Source of the DNA: CAZJAD01 sp964543855
GTDB lineage: Bacteria; Electryoneota; RPQS01; DYHQ01
Direction of reading: 5' to 3'
Length of the DNA stretch: 64,000 nt
NCBI GenBank assembly: GCA_964543855.1
Contig: CAZJAD010000002.1
Location: 1-64,000, forward strand
The position numbers were made by a program, and so were the translations under genes. Of the stretch, positions 25,459-33,360 are shown piece after piece. The notes under the pieces were generated by a model. That model did no database searches. It saw nothing but the letters and a program-made list of their open reading frames with translations, and was not told the DNA's origin. Positions within the stretch are counted from its first letter, which is position 1; the number at the start of each line of letters is the position of its first letter.

Positions 25459-25872
25459 CTATGATTCCTGTCCCTCGGTCGCAGGAGCACTCTCGACTTC
25501 TTGCTTTCTTCCCTTGCGCTTGGGACGTGCCGCTTTTTCGGTTGCCCGCTGCGCCGCCTCCGTTTGCCAACGAGAGGTGACTTCAGCGATTTCATCGGCC
25601 GGAGTGTTTCGCTTCAGCAAATCATATTTCAGCATGATTCCCTGTTGCGACAGGAGATTCCGTACCGTGTCTGAAGGGATGGCCCCGGTCTGCAGCCACC
25701 GCAAGACCTTCTCTTCATCGATTTGGATTTTGGCCGGACGAAGCCTGGGCTGGTAGCTGCCGATCAATTCAAGATAGGCTCCGTCTCGTTTCCGTCGGGA
25801 ATCCACCGCGACAATGCGATACAGCGGATTCTTCTTGCGCCCGACGCGCATTAGTCGGATTCGAACAGACAC
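25459..25872 (-). CDS. rpsP: 30S ribosomal protein S16
   Basis: Assembly protein of the 30S body. It has 137 residues; the core (VRIRLMRVGRKKNPLYRIV, DSRRKRDGAYLELIGSYQP, KVLRWLQTGAIPSDTV) takes about 85 residues, and a Lys/Arg/Glu-rich tail of about 45 residues follows, longer than E. coli S16 (82). Lies 21 bases after ffh. Confidence 0.96.
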   Translation of the reverse strand: MSVRIRLMRVGRKKNPLYRIVAVDSRRKRDGAYLELIGSYQPRLRPAKIQIDEEKVLRWLQTGAIPSDTVRNLLSQQGIMLKYDLLKRNTPADEIAEVTSRWQTEAAQRATEKAARPKRKGRKQEVESAPATEGQES

Positions 25873-25893
25873 TGTTTTTTTATCCTTGTTTGT

Positions 25894-27216
25894 TTACGGC
25901 ATATTTACAAGACGGCGAAGCGCACCGGGTCCGCCACCTTTGAAACTCTTCAACATCTGGCGCATCTGCTGGTATTGTTGTACAAGACGGTTGACATCCT
26001 GCACGCGCGTCCCCGAGCCTTGCGCGATTCGGCGACGACGACTCCCATTGAGAACCTTGGGATTTCGCCGTTCTTCGGGCGTCATCGAGAGGATAATGGC
26101 TTCCGTCTGCCGTAAGGCGCCCTCGTCTATTTTTGCATCCTTGAACTTCCCCGCCACGCCCGGAATCATTTCGAGGAGGCCGGTCAGAGAGCCCATTTTC
26201 TTCAGTTGCCGGAGCTGGTTCAGGAAATCCTCGAAGTCGAATTGCTGTTTGCGGAGCTTGCGAGCCAACTTCTCGGCCTGTTCCTCATCGATCGTGGCCT
26301 GCGCCTTTTCGACGAGTGAAACGACATCCCCCATGCCGAGGATTCGGGAGGCCATTCGGTCGGGATGAAAGACTTCGAGCGCATCGAGCTTCTCCCCTAC
26401 CGAAAGAAACTTGACCGGCTGACCGGTCACCGAGCGGATCGAGAGTGCGGCTCCGCCGCGCGCGTCTCCATCCATCTTGGTGAGGATGGAACCTGAGAAG
26501 TGAAGCCTTTCGTGAAACGCCCTGGCGGAATTGACCGCATCCTGACCAGTCATTCCATCGGCCACGAAGAGGATTTCTGTGGGTGAAACTTGGCGGCGTA
26601 TCTCTTCGAGCTCGACCATCAGCGCCTCGTCGACATGCAATCGTCCGGCCGTGTCGAGAATGACCGGGTCCAAGCCGTTGCGTTGTGCGTAACGAACCGC
26701 TGCCTCACAGACCTCGACGGGTCTCGTGCCCTCCGGTCGGAATGCCATGATGCCCACCGACTTCGCCAGCACCTCGAGCTGATCCTGAGCGGCCGGGCGT
26801 TGAAGGTCCGCCGCCACGAGCAAGGGGCGCCGACCTTTTGATTTCAAAGAGAGACCGAGCTTGGCACAGAAGGTTGTCTTGCCAGAACCCTGCAATCCGA
26901 CGACCATGTAGATCGTTGGGGATTCAGGTGAGACCGTGAGTTTGGCGCTCGTGCCTCCCAGAAGCTGCACGAGTTCGACGTGGATAATCTTGATGATCTG
27001 CTGTGCCGGAGACACCGAACGGATGACTTCCTGTCCGATGGCGCGTTCCTGCACTTTGTCAAGGAAATCCCGCGCGACCTGTAGGTTCACATCGGATTCG
27101 AGCAGCACACGCCGGACGGCACGGAGCGCATCACGGATGTTGGCTTCCGTCAGGGTGCCCATCCCTCGCAGGCGGCGAAAGACCTTGTCCAGTTTTTGTG
27201 TCAGATCATCAAACAT
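25894..27216 (-). CDS. ffh: Signal recognition particle protein Ffh
   Basis: SRP54 GTPase that delivers membrane proteins to FtsY and SecYEG. It has 440 residues: N domain (1-85), G domain with P-loop GLQGSGKTTFCAKL, DTAGRLHVD, and TKMDGDARGGAALSI, then the Met-rich M domain (from about 300: MGSLTGLLEMIPG, RRRRIAQGSGTRVQDVNRLV). The stop of rfaE2 abuts its start. It begins the ffh-rpsP-khpA-rimM-trmD-rplS cluster. Confidence 0.97.
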   Translation of the reverse strand: MFDDLTQKLDKVFRRLRGMGTLTEANIRDALRAVRRVLLESDVNLQVARDFLDKVQERAIGQEVIRSVSPAQQIIKIIHVELVQLLGGTSAKLTVSPESPTIYMVVGLQGSGKTTFCAKLGLSLKSKGRRPLLVAADLQRPAAQDQLEVLAKSVGIMAFRPEGTRPVEVCEAAVRYAQRNGLDPVILDTAGRLHVDEALMVELEEIRRQVSPTEILFVADGMTGQDAVNSARAFHERLHFSGSILTKMDGDARGGAALSIRSVTGQPVKFLSVGEKLDALEVFHPDRMASRILGMGDVVSLVEKAQATIDEEQAEKLARKLRKQQFDFEDFLNQLRQLKKMGSLTGLLEMIPGVAGKFKDAKIDEGALRQTEAIILSMTPEERRNPKVLNGSRRRRIAQGSGTRVQDVNRLVQQYQQMRQMLKSFKGGGPGALRRLVNMP

Positions 27217-27714
27217 CTATTTGGCCAAACCTTTAACAATCGTCTCCAGAAGCTGCGTGGTGGAATAGCCCTCGCGGTACGGGAGAGACATGACCTTTCC
27301 GCCGTACGCCTGGACTTCCTCAGATCCGACAATCTGTTCGATCTTCCAATCTCCGCCTTTGACGAGCACATCGGGTTTCAGGGCCTTGATAAGGTCCAGA
27401 GGTGTGTCGGCATCGAAGACGATGACATAGTTGACAGGCACCAAGGAGGCGAGACAATAGGCGCGATCTTCTTCGCGGGCAAAGGGACGCGGGGCTCCTT
27501 TCACACGGCGTGCGGACGCATCGGAATTGAGCCCGACATACAGTAAATCGCCCAATGCCTTGGCCTCAGTGAGATACTCGACATGACCTCGATGCAGAAT
27601 GTCAAAGACGCCGTTAGTAAAGACGACTCTCTCTTCGCGCTTGTAGGACACGAAGCGACGGCGAAGCGCCTCATCCAGAGAAACAATGCAACCCAAGGAC
27701 AACTCTCCATGCAA
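27217..27714 (-). CDS. rfaE2: D-glycero-beta-D-manno-heptose 1-phosphate adenylyltransferase
   Basis: Adds AMP to heptose 1-phosphate on the way to ADP-heptose for the LPS core. It has up to 165 residues. Cytidylyltransferase-fold motifs: VVFTNGVFDILHRGHVEYL (contains HxGH), GLNSDASARRVKGAPRP and the YSTTQLLETI end. The start is uncertain: TTG at 27714, or TTG at 27696 with GGAG 6 bases upstream. The tRNA-Val gene ends 3 bases before the upstream start, so the mRNA must be freed by tRNA processing. The kinase half is a separate gene (rfaE1), unlike fused E. coli HldE. Confidence 0.92.
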   Translation of the reverse strand: MHGELSLGCIVSLDEALRRRFVSYKREERVVFTNGVFDILHRGHVEYLTEAKALGDLLYVGLNSDASARRVKGAPRPFAREEDRAYCLASLVPVNYVIVFDADTPLDLIKALKPDVLVKGGDWKIEQIVGSEEVQAYGGKVMSLPYREGYSTTQLLETIVKGLAK

Positions 27715-27717
27715 GCG

Positions 27718-27791
27718 TGGGCGACATAGGACTCGAACCTATGACCTCTGGTATGTGAGACCAGCGCTCTAACCAGCTGAGCTAGTCGCCC
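27718..27791 (-). tRNA. tRNA-Val (anticodon CAC)
   Basis: 74-base cloverleaf: acceptor GGGCGAC/GTCGCCC, D stem GCTC/GAGC, anticodon stem CTGGT/ACCAG with loop CTCACAT, T stem ATAGG/CCTAT with loop TTCGAGT. Anticodon CAC is at 27757-27755. The discriminator base is A and the 3' CCA is not encoded. It lies between rfaE1 and rfaE2. Confidence 0.97.
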
Positions 27792-27815
27792 TCGGAAGGA
27801 GGCAAGAATGACATG

Positions 27816-28811
27816 CTACCGTTGGTCACGCTCGATGGTACTGATCAGACGGTCACGCTCGATAGACACGACACCGACTTCTCCGCACGCGATCCCTGCC
27901 GCGTAATTGGCAAGCACTGCACTTTCGTCGAGGCTGCCGCCGCCGGTCATGCCGACGACGAGTGTACTGATAACTGTATCACCCGCCCCGGAAACATCGT
28001 GGACTTTCATTGCGCGGGTACGGATATGCTCGACCTTGTTCGGATCGTGGAAGAGCGTCATACCCTGATCTCCGCGCGTCACCAAGATATGGCGGCAGCC
28101 GAGTCGGTCGAAGAGCGTGCGCCCGGCTTGCTCAATCTGAGCATCTGAGTCCAAACGAACGCCCAACACGGCTTCAATCTCCTTGGTATTCGGTTTGAAG
28201 ACCGTGACTCCTTTGAAGGCGAAGAAGTTGTTGAATTTCGGATCAACTGCAATTGGGACGCCTTGCCGCTTCGCGGCGGCAACGGCTCCTTCAATCACTC
28301 GGGGCGTCACAACGCCCTTGTTATAATCCTGAACGATAACTGCATCGACTTCAGGCAGAACATCTTCCAATGCGGCGATGAGAGTATCCGCTTCATCGTC
28401 CTTCAAGTCAATGACCGATTCGCGATCCGCTCGCACGACATGCTGGTCGCTGGCGATGATTCGCGTCTTTTCCGAAGTCGGGCGGGTAGAGATTTTCAGG
28501 ATTCCCCGGACATCAGAGCAGATATTCTTAAGAATGCCGGAGAGCACTTCGCCGGCGGAATCCTGCCCGACGGCGCCGAAGGGAATCGGCCAAGCTCCGA
28601 GGGTCTGGAGATTGCTGACCACATTCCCCGCGCCTCCCAAGCCAATGGTCTCGGAATCAATTTCAACGACAGGCACCGGCGCTTCGGGCGAGATGCGCGA
28701 GACGCGACCCCAGAGGTAACGGTCGAGCATTAAGTCGCCGATTACGGCGATACGCCGTCCTTTGGCGTTGTCGAGGATCTGTTGTGCCCTTTTGGGTGAG
28801 ATTTGGTCCAT
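27816..28811 (-). CDS. rfaE1: D-glycero-beta-D-manno-heptose 7-phosphate kinase
   Basis: PfkB-family sugar kinase that phosphorylates heptose 7-phosphate at C1. It has 331 residues: AVIGDLMLDRYLWGRVSRIS, GLGGAGNVVSNLQTLGA, KTRIIASDQHVVRADRE, DYNKGVVTP, and the PfkB anion hole DVSGAGDTVISTL. Its product is used by RfaE2, two genes downstream past tRNA-Val. A strong hairpin (28830-28855) ends only 18 bases before its ATG. Confidence 0.94.
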   Translation of the reverse strand: MDQISPKRAQQILDNAKGRRIAVIGDLMLDRYLWGRVSRISPEAPVPVVEIDSETIGLGGAGNVVSNLQTLGAWPIPFGAVGQDSAGEVLSGILKNICSDVRGILKISTRPTSEKTRIIASDQHVVRADRESVIDLKDDEADTLIAALEDVLPEVDAVIVQDYNKGVVTPRVIEGAVAAAKRQGVPIAVDPKFNNFFAFKGVTVFKPNTKEIEAVLGVRLDSDAQIEQAGRTLFDRLGCRHILVTRGDQGMTLFHDPNKVEHIRTRAMKVHDVSGAGDTVISTLVVGMTGGGSLDESAVLANYAAGIACGEVGVVSIERDRLISTIERDQR

Positions 28812-28814
28812 CGT

Positions 28815-28855
28815 CAGAAAGAAGAAACTCGCGGGGAGGGGTCGCCCTCCCCGCG
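28815..28855 (-). terminator. Strong terminator-like hairpin between the ferredoxin gene and rfaE1
   Basis: On the minus strand an 11-base perfect stem, CGCGGGGAGGG (28855-28845) with CCCTCCCCGCG (28840-28830), and a 4-base loop. The sequence after it is T-rich but interrupted (AGTTTCTTCTTTCTG). It may be a terminator or an attenuator, because rfaE1 starts 18 bases later. Confidence 0.75.
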
Positions 28856-28891
28856 ATGGGTGGTATGCGTTCGGTAATTCCTCAGGCCAGG

Positions 28892-29086
28892 CTACGACTC
28901 CAGCTTATGAATGCAGTCAACGGGACAGACCTCGATGCATCGGGGAGAATCGAAATGCCCTTCACATTCCAGACAGGTGTCTGGATCGATGATGTAGATC
29001 TCATCTCCTTCACTAATGGAACTTGTGGGGCACTCCGGTTCGCACGCGCCGCAGTTGATGCATGTCTCGTCAATGTACATCGCCAT
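28892..29086 (-). CDS. 2[4Fe-4S] ferredoxin, YfhL/Alvin type
   Basis: Small electron carrier of 64 residues. The first cluster set is CINCGACEPECP. The second, CLECEGHFDSPRCIEVCP, has the longer spacing between second and third cysteine that marks the Alvin (Allochromatium) type, which has very negative and unequal potentials. DEIYIIDPDTCLEC fits E. coli YfhL well. A strong GGAGG precedes the ATG. Partner enzyme unknown; follows frr in the translation cluster. Confidence 0.92.
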   Translation of the reverse strand: MAMYIDETCINCGACEPECPTSSISEGDEIYIIDPDTCLECEGHFDSPRCIEVCPVDCIHKLES

Positions 29087-29141
29087 AATAGGCCTCCAGA
29101 TTGTAAGAGTTGAAATGAGACTGGACTTCAGGCAAACTCGC

Positions 29142-29699
29142 TTAAACTTCCATAATTTCTTTTTCTTTGAGTTCGACCAGGTGATCCATCTCTTTGATAT
29201 GTTGATTCGTCAGTTCCTGTATCTTGTCCTGGGTCGTATGGGACTCGTCTTCGGAGATTTTTCCGTCCTTTTCATCCCGCTTGAGGTGTTCGTTGGCATC
29301 GCGCCGAATGCTTCGGACCGCCACTCTGGCATCCTCGAGGTACCTGCGGACGACCTTCACCAGCTCGTGGCGGCGCTGTTCGGTGAGCGGCGGCACGGGC
29401 AAACGAATAAAGGTTCCATTGCTCACGGGGGTGAGACCCAGTTCGGATTTCTGAATGGCCCGTTCGATTGCACCCAGAAGGCTCTTGTCCCAAGGCTGAA
29501 CTGCGATCGTTTTGGGATCCGGGATTGTGATGTTGGCGACCTGTGACAAGGGAACCTGTGAGCCGTAATACTCCACGCGGATCGGTTCGACCAACGCCGC
29601 CGACGCTTTCCCTGTGCGGATGTGCATCAGTTCCTGGCGGAATGCTTCCACCGACTTCTTCATGCGCAGATCTGTGTCTGCAATAATCTCCTTCGTCAT
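29142..29699 (-). CDS. frr: Ribosome recycling factor
   Basis: Splits the post-termination ribosome together with EF-G. It has 185 residues, the normal length. MKKSVEAFRQELMHIRTGKAS, PLSQVANITIPDPKTI, and GTFIRLPVPPLTEQRRHELVK are all diagnostic. It is 7 bases after pyrH in the common rpsB-tsf-pyrH-frr order. Confidence 0.97.
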   Translation of the reverse strand: MTKEIIADTDLRMKKSVEAFRQELMHIRTGKASAALVEPIRVEYYGSQVPLSQVANITIPDPKTIAVQPWDKSLLGAIERAIQKSELGLTPVSNGTFIRLPVPPLTEQRRHELVKVVRRYLEDARVAVRSIRRDANEHLKRDEKDGKISEDESHTTQDKIQELTNQHIKEMDHLVELKEKEIMEV

Positions 29700-29706
29700 A
29701 GAGCGA

Positions 29707-30444
29707 TCAACTTGTGATTAGGGTTCCGATTTCTTCGCCCTTGAGGATGCGTTGCAGATTTCCGGGCTGACGGAAGTTGAAGACACGGATCGGGATTTGG
29801 CAGTCCATGCAGAAGGTGACCGCTGTCGCATCAATGACCTTCAACTGCCGGTCGACCACATCCAGATAAGTGAGGCGATCGAACTTCTGAGCCTTGGCGT
29901 TTTTCAGGGGGTCATCGCTGTAGATTCCATCGACCTTCGTGCCTTTGAGCAAGATATCCGCTTTGATCTGCCGAGCACGAAGGGATGCCGCCGTGTCCGT
30001 AGTGAAAAAAGGATTGCCGGTTCCGCCAGCGAAGAGAACGACCCGGCCTTTTTCCATGTGGCGAATTGCTCTCCGGAGGATGAAGGGTTCGGCAACCTGA
30101 TTGATGATGACAGCCGTCTGGACACGAGTCGGCAGTCCAGCCTCTTCGAGGACATCTTGAAGGGCCAGCGCGTTGATGACCGTTGCCAGCATGCCCATCT
30201 GGTCGCCGGTGACGCGATCAACGCCCAACTCGGAGGCAGAAAGACCGCGGAAGATGTTGCCTGCCCCGACAACCATTCCGATTTCGACTCCGAGGTGCGA
30301 GGCCTCAGCGACTTCCCCCGCTATCGTTTTCAATGCAGCAGGGTCGAGGCCGCACTCGTCAGCGCCCATCAGGGCTTCGCCGGAGATCTTGAGTAGAATG
30401 CGTTTGTAGATTGCCCTTTCGCGGGCAGATGGACTATTCGCCAA
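29707..30444 (-). CDS. pyrH: Uridylate kinase
   Basis: Hexameric bacterial UMP kinase that makes UDP. The conserved core starts YKRILLKISGEALMG; then GVEIGMVVGAGNIFRG, GDQMGMLATVINALALQD, the GGTGNPFFTTDTAA stretch and the IPIRVFNF end. No ATG lies between the tsf stop and this core. I give the in-frame TTG at 30444, which overlaps tsf by 11 bases; a GTG at 30486 is the next choice. An ATC directly after AAAGGGCA would give the usual length but is not a normal start codon. Confidence 0.95.
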   Translation of the reverse strand: MANSPSARERAIYKRILLKISGEALMGADECGLDPAALKTIAGEVAEASHLGVEIGMVVGAGNIFRGLSASELGVDRVTGDQMGMLATVINALALQDVLEEAGLPTRVQTAVIINQVAEPFILRRAIRHMEKGRVVLFAGGTGNPFFTTDTAASLRARQIKADILLKGTKVDGIYSDDPLKNAKAQKFDRLTYLDVVDRQLKVIDATAVTFCMDCQIPIRVFNFRQPGNLQRILKGEEIGTLITS

Positions 30445-31318
30445 TTCGCAACCGGACGAATGAACGGACAACGAGCGACCTGCCACTTTTCTCGGCGGCC
30501 TGCGCGATCAGGTCACTGACAGTCAGATGGGGGTCTTTGACAAACGGCTGGTCAACGAGGCAAACCTCGCTGAAATACTTGTTCAGCTTCCCCGAGACGA
30601 TTTTTTCGACAACCTGGGGTGGCTTCCCTTTTATGTTGACCTGCTCGGCGATGATTTCTTTCTCGGTTTCGAGCTTGTCCTTCGGAATCTCCTGCCGATG
30701 CACGAAGAGGGGAGCCGCAGCCGCCACCTGCATGGAGAGATCTTTGGCAAGGGCCTGCATGTCGGTGTCACCGACCTCAGCGCCTTCGAGATCGACGAGG
30801 ACACCCAATTTAGCATTCGAATGGACATAGAACCCGATGAGACCGGAGGCATCGGTTGCTCGAACGAAGCGGCGGATTTCCAGCTTCTCGCCGATTTTGC
30901 CGATGAGATCCGTGAGTTCATCGCCGATTGTCTTCGTGCCGGAGGTCGTCAGAGCCAGAAGGTCGGTCACCGGTTTGCCGTTGCCATCTTTCCAATCCAG
31001 CACGCGCGCGGCGACCTTATCGGCGAAGGCCTGGAATTCGGAATTGCGAGCCACGAAATCGGTTTCACTGTTCACTTCCACGAGGGCCGCATGGTGTCCG
31101 TCCTGCGAGACGGCGACTGCAATCACGCCTTCGTTCGCCGAGCGTTCCGCGCGTTTGCGAGCGGCAGCTTTCCCTTTCTTGCGCAGTAGCTCGACGGCCT
31201 TTTCCATATCTCCATGGGCCTGGATCAATGCCTCTTTGCAATCCATCATGCCGGCGCCGGTCTTTTGACGCAGCTCGGCTACGGTCGATGCCGTAATCTG
31301 TTTAGAAGATGCGTTCAA
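30434..31318 (-). CDS. tsf: Translation elongation factor Ts
   Basis: Nucleotide exchange factor for EF-Tu. It has 294 residues. STVAELRQKTGAGMMDCKEAL is the family signature; then VNSETDFVARNSEFQ and the core and C-terminal modules follow (AAAAPLFVHRQEIP, KYFSEVCLVDQPFVKD). The start is TTG at 31318 with GAGGA 8 bases upstream. Lies 40 bases after rpsB. Confidence 0.97.
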   Translation of the reverse strand: MNASSKQITASTVAELRQKTGAGMMDCKEALIQAHGDMEKAVELLRKKGKAAARKRAERSANEGVIAVAVSQDGHHAALVEVNSETDFVARNSEFQAFADKVAARVLDWKDGNGKPVTDLLALTTSGTKTIGDELTDLIGKIGEKLEIRRFVRATDASGLIGFYVHSNAKLGVLVDLEGAEVGDTDMQALAKDLSMQVAAAAPLFVHRQEIPKDKLETEKEIIAEQVNIKGKPPQVVEKIVSGKLNKYFSEVCLVDQPFVKDPHLTVSDLIAQAAEKSGRSLVVRSFVRLRIGE

Positions 31319-31358
31319 TTCGTGTCCTCAGAGTCGCTTGGTATTGCCAATTCTACTG

Positions 31359-32276
31359 TTACTCCTGTTCGGTTTCCTCGTCCTCTTCCTTGCCGACGCG
31401 TCGCCTGACCTTCTCCCGTCGTTCTGCCGCATCCTCGGGTGATTCGTCCTCGGGGGGTGACTCTTCAGGTTTGGGAGGACGGGGTGTTGTACGGCGCCGG
31501 ACTCGTTTTGGGGGACGGCGCGACGGGCGCGCTTCAGTTTCGGCGCGGGCGGGCGCTCTTTCCTCCGGTTCGGGTGCAGGCCGTTCTTCCTTGGCACGCA
31601 CCTGACCCTCCTGAATCGCATCGGTAATCGCGCGGGTGATCAGTCCGATAGACTTGAAAGCGTCATCGTTGGCCGGAATAACATAGGGAATCGGATCGGG
31701 GTCTACATTCGTATCCACGATCGCAATCACCGGGATGTTCAGTCGACGGGCTTCGGCGACCGCAATGTGTTCCCGCTTCACATCAACGACATAAACCGCT
31801 CCCGGCAGGCGTTTCAGTTCTCGAATGCCACCGAGAGCAGTGGTCAGTTTCTCGCGCTCGCGGTCGAGCGACAGTCGTTCCTTTTTGTTGAGTTTCTCAT
31901 AGGTGCCATCCGTGACCTTTTTCTCAAGGGCAGCGAGCGTTTTGAGTCCTCGGCGAATGGTCGCGAAGTTCGTTAACATGCCGCCGAGCCAGCGTTCCGT
32001 GACATAGGGGCAGTTGGCGCGGTCAGCCTCCATGTGGATGATGTCTTTGGCCTGCCTCTTGGTGCCCACATAGAGAATCTGCTCACCCCTGGCAGCGATC
32101 TCACGAACGGCGTCACACGCCTTATCTAAGCATTCCTGGGTTCTGCGAAGATCAATCAGGTGAATCTTGTTCTTCTCCATCAGGATATACGGCTTCATGC
32201 GTGGGTGCCATCGCCGCGTCAGATGGCCGAAGTGGGCTCCGGAGAGCAGCAACTGTTCGAGAGTTACACGTGGCAT
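31359..32276 (-). CDS. rpsB: 30S ribosomal protein S2 with charged C-terminal extension
   Basis: Platform protein of the small subunit. It has 305 residues from MPRVTLEQLLLSGAHFGH (32276). The core (WHPRMKPYI, VGTKRQAKDIIHMEA, RWLGGMLTNFATI, DGTYEKLNKKERLSLDR, NIPVIAIVDTNVDPD) ends near residue 225. About 80 further residues are Arg/Pro/Glu-rich and likely disordered. It has its own predicted promoter (32380-32408) and a hairpin-bearing leader. Confidence 0.96.
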   Translation of the reverse strand: MPRVTLEQLLLSGAHFGHLTRRWHPRMKPYILMEKNKIHLIDLRRTQECLDKACDAVREIAARGEQILYVGTKRQAKDIIHMEADRANCPYVTERWLGGMLTNFATIRRGLKTLAALEKKVTDGTYEKLNKKERLSLDREREKLTTALGGIRELKRLPGAVYVVDVKREHIAVAEARRLNIPVIAIVDTNVDPDPIPYVIPANDDAFKSIGLITRAITDAIQEGQVRAKEERPAPEPEERAPARAETEARPSRRPPKRVRRRTTPRPPKPEESPPEDESPEDAAERREKVRRRVGKEEDEETEQE

Positions 32277-32328
32277 ACGAGTCAAGTCCTTGCGTTTATG
32301 GTTTGTGACGACCCTGCCCATCGCTTCA

Positions 32329-32363
32329 TCACCCGATCAGGCCGTGCCTGACAACCCGGGTGA
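32329..32363 (-). promoter_or_regulatory. Structured hairpin in the rpsB leader
   Basis: On the minus strand TCACCCG (32363-32357) pairs with CGGGTGA (32335-32329), and inside it TCAGGC (32351-32346) pairs with GCCTGA (32342-32337) around a 3-base loop; 5 unpaired bases on one side face 1 on the other. It lies about 50 bases before the rpsB ATG and just after the predicted transcript start. No T run follows, so it is not a terminator. It may be the S2 autoregulatory site (inference). Confidence 0.55.
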
Positions 32364-32379
32364 CAATCAGGCGCAGGTG

Positions 32380-32408
32380 ATTATTGATTCCACCGTAGGA
32401 ATAGCCAA
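32380..32408 (-). promoter_or_regulatory. Predicted promoter of the rpsB-tsf-pyrH-frr unit
   Basis: Minus strand: TTGGCT (32408-32403), a 17-base spacer and AATAAT (32385-32380); 4 of 6 and 5 of 6 consensus bases. The leader would be about 95 bases. It sits in the 174-base gap between rpsI and rpsB, which holds no gene. Confidence 0.5.
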
Positions 32409-32450
32409 CGAAGAACGGAGTGGAGCCGGTCTACCCCACCCGAGTGCAAC

Positions 32451-32861
32451 TTACCGTTTCGAATACTGGAAGCGTTTGCGAGCGCCGGGTTGACCGTACT
32501 TCTTGCGTTCTTTTTCCCGAGGGTCACGCGTTACCAGACCGTACTGGCGCAGTTTGGACCGGAGCTCAGGATCAGCAAGGAGGAGTGCCCGAGCGATTCC
32601 CAACCTCAGTGCTCCAGCCTGGCCGGTCAGTCCACCGCCAAGGACGGTCGCTCTCACATCAAACCTGCCGAGCGTCTCCGTAACGAGGAAAGGCTGCTCA
32701 ATCACCATCTTGAGCACCTCTCGTTTGAAGTAACCCAAGAGGTCCTTGCCGTTGACTGACCATTGGCCGGAACCCGGTTCAATCCAGACACGAGCGACCG
32801 CCGATTTGCGGCGACCCGTTGCGTAGAGAGTAGATTGATTCATAGACATAGGCATTTTCAC
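32451..32861 (-). CDS. rpsI: 30S ribosomal protein S9
   Basis: Small-subunit head protein whose C-terminal tail reaches the P-site tRNA. It has 136 residues: [42 protein letters not shown], and the standard end [20 protein letters not shown] with a final KR. It follows rplM by 2 bases, the universal rplM-rpsI pair. Confidence 0.97.
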   Translation of the reverse strand: MKMPMSMNQSTLYATGRRKSAVARVWIEPGSGQWSVNGKDLLGYFKREVLKMVIEQPFLVTETLGRFDVRATVLGGGLTGQAGALRLGIARALLLADPELRSKLRQYGLVTRDPREKERKKYGQPGARKRFQYSKR

Positions 32862-32863
32862 AT

Positions 32864-33295
32864 TTAGATCGAAGCGTCCACGGGCTGTTGTGCCGCGTGG
32901 GGATGATTTGGGCCAGCGTATACATGGAGTTTCTTCAACTGTTTCCGACCCAACCGTGTCCGGGGCAGCATCCCCTTGACGGCGCGCGATACGATACGGT
33001 CCGGATGCGTCGCCAAGACACGGTCATAAGGAACATGCTTGCCACCGCCCGGGTAGCCAGAGTGGCTGAAGTAAGTCTTCTTTTTCGCTTTCAGTCCGGT
33101 CACCTTGACCTTCTCGGCGTTAATAACGACAACGAAGTCGCCGACATCGACGTGCGGCGTGTACTGAGGCTTGTTCTTGCCGCGAAGGACCGTGGCGATG
33201 CGGGAGCAGAGGCGTCCCAACACCTGTCCGTCGGCGTCAAAGACAACCCACTTGCGTTCCACCTGGCCGGGCTTAGCGTGATAGGTCGAGGTCAT
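32864..33295 (-). CDS. rplM: 50S ribosomal protein L13
   Basis: Early-assembly large-subunit protein. It has 143 residues: [60 protein letters not shown] and [21 protein letters not shown]. Its ATG lies about 22 bases after the predicted transcript start of the promoter at 33324-33352. No Shine-Dalgarno is visible. Confidence 0.97.
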   Translation of the reverse strand: MTSTYHAKPGQVERKWVVFDADGQVLGRLCSRIATVLRGKNKPQYTPHVDVGDFVVVINAEKVKVTGLKAKKKTYFSHSGYPGGGKHVPYDRVLATHPDRIVSRAVKGMLPRTRLGRKQLKKLHVYAGPNHPHAAQQPVDASI

Positions 33296-33323
33296 AGGAT
33301 TTGCTCATCTTCCAAATTTTTAC

Positions 33324-33352
33324 AATTTACAAAAAAAGCGGTAGATTGTCAA
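33324..33352 (-). promoter_or_regulatory. Promoter of rplM-rpsI
   Basis: Minus strand: perfect TTGACA (33352-33347), 17-base spacer, TAAATT (33329-33324). The -35 box contains the TGA stop codon of the M28 peptidase gene and lies in the loop of the terminator hairpin at 33336-33360. Confidence 0.75.
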
Positions 33353-33360
33353 GGCCGCTT
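33331..33360 (-). terminator. Terminator at the end of the M28 peptidase gene
   Basis: Minus strand: AAGCGG (33360-33355), 13-base loop, CCGCTT (33341-33336) and a continuing T run (7 T in total down to 33331). The 5' arm is made by the last codons of the peptidase gene, and the loop contains the -35 of the rplM promoter. Confidence 0.65.

Noticed and set aside
27718..27791. Integration site of a mobile element at the tRNA-Val gene
   Set aside because: No integrase, no repeat of the tRNA 3' end and no foreign-looking genes are found on either side.
32329..32363. Terminator of rplM-rpsI
   Set aside because: The hairpin is not followed by T residues on the minus strand and lies closer to the rpsB start than to the rpsI end.
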